Positions 59,030-64,000 of a DNA stretch of 64,000 nucleotides are shown one piece after another. How positions within the stretch are numbered: the stretch's first letter is position 1; each line of letters starts with the position of its first letter. The notes under the pieces were generated by a model, which saw only the letters and a list, made by a program, of their open reading frames with translations, made no database searches and was not told the DNA's origin. A program made the translations under genes and the position numbers. This DNA is from Anaeramoeba flamelloides (lineage: Eukaryota > Metamonada > Anaeramoebidae): assembly GCA_027625915.1 (NCBI GenBank), contig JANTQA010000070.1, forward strand, positions 14,823,001-14,887,000. The letters are read 5' to 3'.

Positions 59030-59640
59030 TATTTATCATTCTTGCTTTTTTATTGCTAATATATTTTGAGAAATTTTCGAAATAAATCTATAAAAATTAA
59101 TTTCAAAAAAAATGAAAATTAATTTATCAATTTCAATAAATTAATTTTACCAATTTCAATAAAATCAATTTGAAATTGAAATTTGACAAATTTATTTATT
59201 TATTTGTAGGAGTAATTAAAGAAAAATCATCAAATAAAAAAAAGAGAAGAAAAATAATTAAAATATATAAAAAAAATAAATTTATCATTTTCATGAACAA
59301 ATTAGAAAATATCCACGTCCTGAAACAGGATGAACAAAAACCCGATAGAAAGATTATTGATTATAGATAAAAATTCCACACTCCGTGATTAAAAATAGGT
59401 ATTCCACTATCGTTAGGTTTTTTTTAATTTTAAAAAAATGGAGTAAAATCTTTTGTTTTTGCTCAATTCTTTTGAAATAAAAAAAACCTAGACACTACTC
59501 TCAGAGTGGGGAACTATGTGCCCGAATTTATATATTTTTTATTATTTTTAAAATTTTTTGTTTTCACTTTATTTTTATTATTATTTTTTCTTTATTACCT
59601 TAAGTTTTCTAACCATAAGAGCTTTGATAAAAAATTCCAG
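59030..59640. other. Intergenic with family B repeat
   Basis: A family B element lies at about 59400-59506 ('cactatcgttaggttttttt' and 'aaaaaacctagacactactc'). No gene is visible. Confidence 0.45.
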
Positions 59641-60000
59641 ACAAGTGCAGTAAATTCCGTAATTTTAATTAGCCATGTTGAAGAGTTTCTGTGTATTTTT
59701 CCTAAGAATAACTTTTTCATATAATTTCTTATCTAGAATTTTTGATAATTTTTTTTTTCCACTTGATTCGGATAAATTTATACCTTTCACAATACCAAAT
59801 GAAGTGGTTTATATTTTCATCATAATGAGTACAATCATCGCATTTTTTAAATTTTTCTTTATATATATATATTATTTTCAGATTTATTTTTTAAAACATA
59901 TGAGTATCTATTTAATCCATTTGTATAGGACTAAATTTGAGAAATGTAGTACTTGATTTATATTTTAGATAATTTTTAATTTTAAAATTAAATTTATCAT
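59640..60000 (-). mobile_element. LINE remnant, zinc-motif end, third LINE family
   Basis: The minus strand across 59775-59850 reads FKKCDDCTHYDENINHFIWYCERYK, when split by motif: C-x2-C-x8-H-x4-C as at LINE C termini. It differs from both the main family and the 23170 remnant. The rest is too decayed to follow. Confidence 0.6.
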
Positions 60001-60578
60001 TTTTGATAATTTTGTAGTATTCTTTTATTTTCTAACTTTGATTGTTTTTCACATTATTTTTTTATCTTGAATAATAATACAAAAAATGAATTTCAAAAAA
60101 GAAATTTGAAAGTAATTTTCGATCGATACTTTTAAATCTAGATTTAAACTTGAGATTTGTGCAAGTTTGGAAATTGAAGATCTTGATTAATTTTGAATTT
60201 TTTTATGAATTTGTTTGTCAATGATAAATACCAAAAAATTGGATAACATATATTTTTTTCTCTGTTATAAAATATTCGGTTTATCAGCTCCTATCATAAA
60301 AAATTTTCGGTTTCTGTGATTTGTTATGACACAAGAAAAAATATCTAATAAGATCATAGAAAATCAATTTCTATGTATTATAAAATTTCACGTTAGAACT
60401 AGAACGGCTGTACCAGAACTTTTATCGAAACTTTTGTTCTTATTATATTAAACAAAATTATTAACTTCTGTGGTAGCTTTGAATAAAGTCCTCTTCTTGT
60501 GAAAATGCTTATTATCATTCATATAATATTTTTGGTTTCTTGATTTAAACTTATCACCTGTGAGTGGAAAATAATTAA
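60001..60578. other. 3' flank of kinase-fusion copy 2, no gene seen
   Basis: AT-rich DNA. It includes short blocks resembling family P ('gacaattttgaag'-like) but no frame. Confidence 0.35.
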
Positions 60579-63500
60579 TTAAAATTTCGCAAAAAATTTC
60601 TTAATAAAGTCTATAATTTTCTCATAATTCAACCAATCTTTGTTATATCTTTCTGGTATTTTTAACTCTTCATCTGTTGAGTTATTGCCATTGTCATCAT
60701 TTGTTATTGTAACAGTTTTCAGATTGGTTTTGTTAAACCATTTATCAAATCTTTGCATGACAGCTTCAATATAAACATCAAAGTCTTTATATTTATTTCG
60801 TTCATCATTGGCAATGTAGAAGATTTGTTCATTTGTATAAAAATTTAAAAATGAGTTTAATAATATTTCAAGATCATCTGAAATTGAAAATCGATATTTA
60901 AAATCTCGCAAGTGTTTCTCAATCATACATCTTGGTCCAAGACAACAAGTGCCACCATGAAATTTATTCTGTTGATTTGTTTTTAAATGGGCTGAATCGA
61001 AATCAACTAATTTTGGGATATACTCAAATGTTGTAAAATTATTCTTCCTATTCTTCTTAGTTGTGGTTGAATTTTGTTGATCATCATTATCATCATCCTC
61101 ATCATCATCATCATCATCATCATCATTACTACCATTCTTATTCTTATTCTTATCATGATCTTTATTATTATCATGATCGTCGATTTTATTATTTTTAATT
61201 GTACTTTCCTTCTTTTCAACCATAATATTTGAAACACGAAGATCTCGATGAAAGTAATTTAAAGAATGAAGTTCCTGAACCATATCGATTATAGATAACC
61301 AGAATTTTTTGTGATTAAAGTTTGGTAAATTATTAGCTTTATTCAATTGTTCTTGTTGTTCTTTTGTCCATTTTTTTGTTCCCCAAGAAGGTATACGATC
61401 ATACAATTTTGTTGATATAAAGAAAGTTTGAAGAATTGGCTTATTATCATTTAAATTGATTATCAATTTATTTATATTTTCAAAATATTGTTCTGTTGGT
61501 TTCATTTCTCCTTTCTTTACAGACGATTCTTCTTCTTCTTTTTCTTCTTCTGTTATTAAAGGGTATAAAAAGGTTTTATCTAAAAATTTCTTTGAAATCA
61601 TCTCTATCCGATTAGAAATTTCTTGTTTGCAATTATTTAAAATTTTAGAGACATCAAAACCAAAGAATTGTTTAAGTATTAAAACTTTTGGTGGCTCTAT
61701 ATTTTGTTCTTTTTGTTCTTTATTTGTTTTTGTTTCTGTTTCTGTTTCTGTTTCTGTTTCTGTTTCTGTTTCTTTATTCTTTTCGTTTTCTTTTTCTTTT
61801 TCCTCTTTTCCTCCTTTTTCTTCTTTTTTTATTTCTTGTCTTGTCTTTTTTTTTTGTTTTTCTTCTATTTGTTTGGATTTCTTAATATCTTTTGATCTCT
61901 TTAATTGATAAACAAAGGCATAAGCACCTTTTCCTAAACATTGAGAAATGGAGTAATCAAAATTATCAAATTGAAATTTCTGTAAACGAAAAAATTCTGC
62001 TTGAAAGTTTGATGGATCAGAGAAAAAACGATTTGGGAAGGAAACCAATTTACTCTTATTTGGCTTTCTGTATGGATCCTCTTGAGAGTATACTGGTTGA
62101 TATACAATTTGAAGATGGTTTAAATCAGTGAGAAATCCTATTATAGGTGTTTGAAGAAAGGATAAAGCATTTGCAAGTCTGATACAATAATTTGCTGTTT
62201 GTGATACTCCCTTTGTAGTTAATGATGGTGATGATGATGATCTTTTCTTATTAATTGGTTTTGGAGAAGGCAGTTTGACTTCAAATATTGCAAGTATTTT
62301 GTTTGTTGGGATTTTGTTACACACATTCTTGAACTCTATCCAATTGTTTAGGTAATTTCCAAATTGTTTTTTGTTGTTTTTTTCAATTTCAATTAATTTG
62401 TTCCATACACACTCTTTTGGAAATGAAAAAACGCTTTCTTTCTCTTTCTCTTTCTCTTTCCTTTTTTTTTTCTTTTTCTTTTTCTTTTTCGATTTCTTCA
62501 ATTGACAGAGATATTTCTTTTTATATTGGTAAAATTTTTGATAAGAAGTTGTAAATAATTTCCATTCAAAGAGCTCCATATTTTGATTTCTTTCAATTTC
62601 AAAAGGAAATTTGAAGGATTTATGTACAATTAAAAAATCAGGTTTATCATTATAAAATGCTCTTTGTTGAATTTCTCCTGTCCATAAAAATCTTATATCA
62701 TCAAGATCTTTTTCAAAATGTAAGAAATATTCCATTAATTTGATTTGAAAATCTTTTTCATTCATATATTTCCCATTTGAAATTTCTGTCAATTGTTTGA
62801 TATTTTTGAATATTTTATCACTTTTATGAGTTTTATTCTGGTTCTTGTTCTCGTTCTGGTTATTTAAAGTGTTCAGAATTTTTTCTGTAATTTTGAGATC
62901 AAATTTTTGGAAATAATCATTAATATTTTTAAGAGGTAGAGGACCATTAATTGGTATATTTATTGTAGTTGAGCTTGATTTTTTAGATGGAGTTCCTTGA
63001 TGAAGAGAAATTTCACTTGAGGATTTGAAATCTGAGTCTGAATTTGAATCTTTCATGTTCTTATCATCTTTCAAAGATAAATTGGTAAATTTATTTTGTA
63101 TTTCTTTTTCTTGTTGTGTTTGGATTTCTTTTTCTCGTTCTTTAATTTGTTTTTCTTGTTCTAAAATTTGTTTTTTTGTTTCTTTTATTTCTTTTTCTTG
63201 TTCTAAGATTTTTTTTTCTTGTTCTTTAACTTGTTTTGCTTGTTCTTTAATTTGAACTTCGTTGTTATCTATTTTTTTGAATAAGTTGTTTTGTTCTATT
63301 GTTAATAGAAAAATAGCATTTAGATCAATGTTTTTGCCTTCCAATAATTTTTCCATCTTACTTAAGCAAACAATAACTTCATCGTCAAATCGATTTTTTT
63401 CATTCTGAATCAATTCATTTAATTGTTTGTAATCTTTAAAAAAATCTTGTTGTTTTTCTTTATCAATTTGGAAAAAGATTGTATTTAATTGTTTTTGTAT

Positions 63501-63752
63501 TTCTTTTAATTTCTTTTCAATCTTTTCTTTTTTTTCATGGAGCTTTGAAAGTTCTTTTCTCATGTCTTGTAAATTTTTTTTGTCTTGTTGTAGATTTTTT
63601 CTCATGTATTGTAAATTTTTTTTGTCTTGTTGTAGATTTTTTTCTTTTTGTAAAATGATCTTTAATCGTAATTTCATTTCTTTTTTTTTTTGAGACCATT
63701 GGTAATGAGTTTTTTTGTTTTTTTTTTTTTTTTTGGGAGTTTGGAAGAACAT
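60579..63752 (-). CDS. Coiled coil, PD-(D/E)XK nuclease-like and FunK1-like kinase fusion, copy 2
   Basis: A single 1057-codon frame with no intron, colinear with the protein at 51210-54384. A Lys/Glu/Gln coiled coil spans residues 20-220. The nuclease-like region has KPDFLIV (Asp 372) and IFEVKLP (Glu 491, Lys 493) with a following Gln (SQTANYC). The kinase has LGKGAYAFVY (about 607), LILKQF (Lys 692), HRDLRVSNIM (833), LVDFDSAH (915), GGTCCLGP and SDDLEILLNSFLNFY. Inserts of (ET)n, poly-K and poly-D occupy loops. An upstream ATG at 63845-63847 begins MSRKRKEQ, exactly like copy 1, but runs one base out of frame at an A8 run (63752-63759). The true start is therefore probably 63847, with a one-base error or mutation. 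It is convergent with copy 1, about 6 kb apart. Confidence 0.8.
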   Translation of the reverse strand: MFFQTPKKKKKNKKTHYQWSQKKKEMKLRLKIILQKEKNLQQDKKNLQYMRKNLQQDKKNLQDMRKELSKLHEKKEKIEKKLKEIQKQLNTIFFQIDKEKQQDFFKDYKQLNELIQNEKNRFDDEVIVCLSKMEKLLEGKNIDLNAIFLLTIEQNNLFKKIDNNEVQIKEQAKQVKEQEKKILEQEKEIKETKKQILEQEKQIKEREKEIQTQQEKEIQNKFTNLSLKDDKNMKDSNSDSDFKSSSEISLHQGTPSKKSSSTTINIPINGPLPLKNINDYFQKFDLKITEKILNTLNNQNENKNQNKTHKSDKIFKNIKQLTEISNGKYMNEKDFQIKLMEYFLHFEKDLDDIRFLWTGEIQQRAFYNDKPDFLIVHKSFKFPFEIERNQNMELFEWKLFTTSYQKFYQYKKKYLCQLKKSKKKKKKKKKRKEKEKEKESVFSFPKECVWNKLIEIEKNNKKQFGNYLNNWIEFKNVCNKIPTNKILAIFEVKLPSPKPINKKRSSSSPSLTTKGVSQTANYCIRLANALSFLQTPIIGFLTDLNHLQIVYQPVYSQEDPYRKPNKSKLVSFPNRFFSDPSNFQAEFFRLQKFQFDNFDYSISQCLGKGAYAFVYQLKRSKDIKKSKQIEEKQKKKTRQEIKKEEKGGKEEKEKENEKNKETETETETETETETKTNKEQKEQNIEPPKVLILKQFFGFDVSKILNNCKQEISNRIEMISKKFLDKTFLYPLITEEEKEEEESSVKKGEMKPTEQYFENINKLIINLNDNKPILQTFFISTKLYDRIPSWGTKKWTKEQQEQLNKANNLPNFNHKKFWLSIIDMVQELHSLNYFHRDLRVSNIMVEKKESTIKNNKIDDHDNNKDHDKNKNKNGSNDDDDDDDDEDDDNDDQQNSTTTKKNRKNNFTTFEYIPKLVDFDSAHLKTNQQNKFHGGTCCLGPRCMIEKHLRDFKYRFSISDDLEILLNSFLNFYTNEQIFYIANDERNKYKDFDVYIEAVMQRFDKWFNKTNLKTVTITNDDNGNNSTDEELKIPERYNKDWLNYEKIIDFIKKFFAKF

Positions 63753-63847
63753 TTTTTTTCTTTTTCTTTTTCATTTTCTGTTTCACTTTCACTTTCACTG
63801 TTACTTTTACTTCCTTGACGAATTTGTTCTTTTCTTTTCCTTGACAT

Positions 63848-64000
63848 CTTTTTAAAAATTGATAAGAAAGGATTAAAAACAAAATAATAAAAAGGAAAGA
63901 ATTAAATTAAAAAAACAGAGAGAGGAAATATATAAAATGATTATTTAAAAAATAATGATCAAATTCAACAAAAAATGAAATAGTATTGATCTTCCAATTT
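63848..64000. promoter_or_regulatory. Upstream region of kinase-fusion copy 2
   Basis: Short AT-rich leader for the minus-strand gene. Like copy 1 it has a purine-rich stretch and a 'tatataaaat' block (63929-63938 on the plus strand) some 80 bp before the start codon. Assignment is tentative. Confidence 0.3.

Noticed and set aside
61456-61908. Plus-strand Phe/Ser/Val-rich protein
   Set aside because: It mirrors the Lys/Glu/Thr low-complexity region of kinase-fusion copy 2 on the other strand.
1-64000. Use of a changed genetic code (ciliate-like)
   Set aside because: Recognisable proteins end at TAA, TAG or TGA at expected places and do not need any of them read as an amino acid.

Overview
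The window looks like nuclear DNA from a very AT-rich eukaryotic microbe. It has GT-AG introns with pyrimidine-rich acceptors, the standard genetic code, long runs of Asn, Lys and Glu codons inside proteins, LINE and DNA transposons, and a few intact-looking genes in a sea of repeats. An amoeboid protist such as an anaeramoeba or a dictyostelid-like organism would fit the style. That is an inference from composition and domain content; no marker gene here settles it. Use of TAA, TAG and TGA as stops argues against a ciliate with a changed code.

1-17.4 kb is almost all mobile DNA. There is a 5'-truncated LINE (827-2700), long palindromic repeats (2722-5110 and 14545-16085), a nest of transposons with a complete set of target duplications around a second LINE (6890-12130), and a 3.9 kb element bounded by 19-bp inverted repeats with TATCGCGAT-type subterminal repeats (13491-17385). 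The one clear host gene is a DUF4291 protein (5705-6421).

17.8-28.2 kb holds a decayed cadherin-like/He_PIG-type membrane protein gene of unusually high GC, joined through a small palindromic MITE to the 3' half of a pogo-type DDE transposase. More palindromes and a LINE remnant follow. 28.5-31.5 kb is a large leucine-rich-repeat, ankyrin-like and BTB protein gene with two frame changes. 31.6-37.8 kb is repeats, including palindromes stacked on (AT)n tracts.

37.9-43.2 kb has an RRM protein gene and a second unknown gene, both split by near-identical pogo-type MITEs. 44.46-50.44 kb is the most interesting element: a roughly 6 kb CACTA/Plavaka-like DNA transposon. It has CACATG... terminal inverted repeats, a TA target duplication, subterminal repeats, a tnp2-type transposase with a C2H2 finger on the minus strand, and a divergent multi-exon companion gene on the plus strand.

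51.2-63.9 kb has two convergent paralogs of a large protein that fuses a coiled coil, a PD-(D/E)XK nuclease-like region and a FunK1-like kinase. One copy has an intron that the other lacks. Between them lies a third LINE copy with a 16-bp target duplication. Across the window several real coding regions change frame in homopolymer runs, so some of the 'broken' genes may be sequencing errors rather than pseudogenes.
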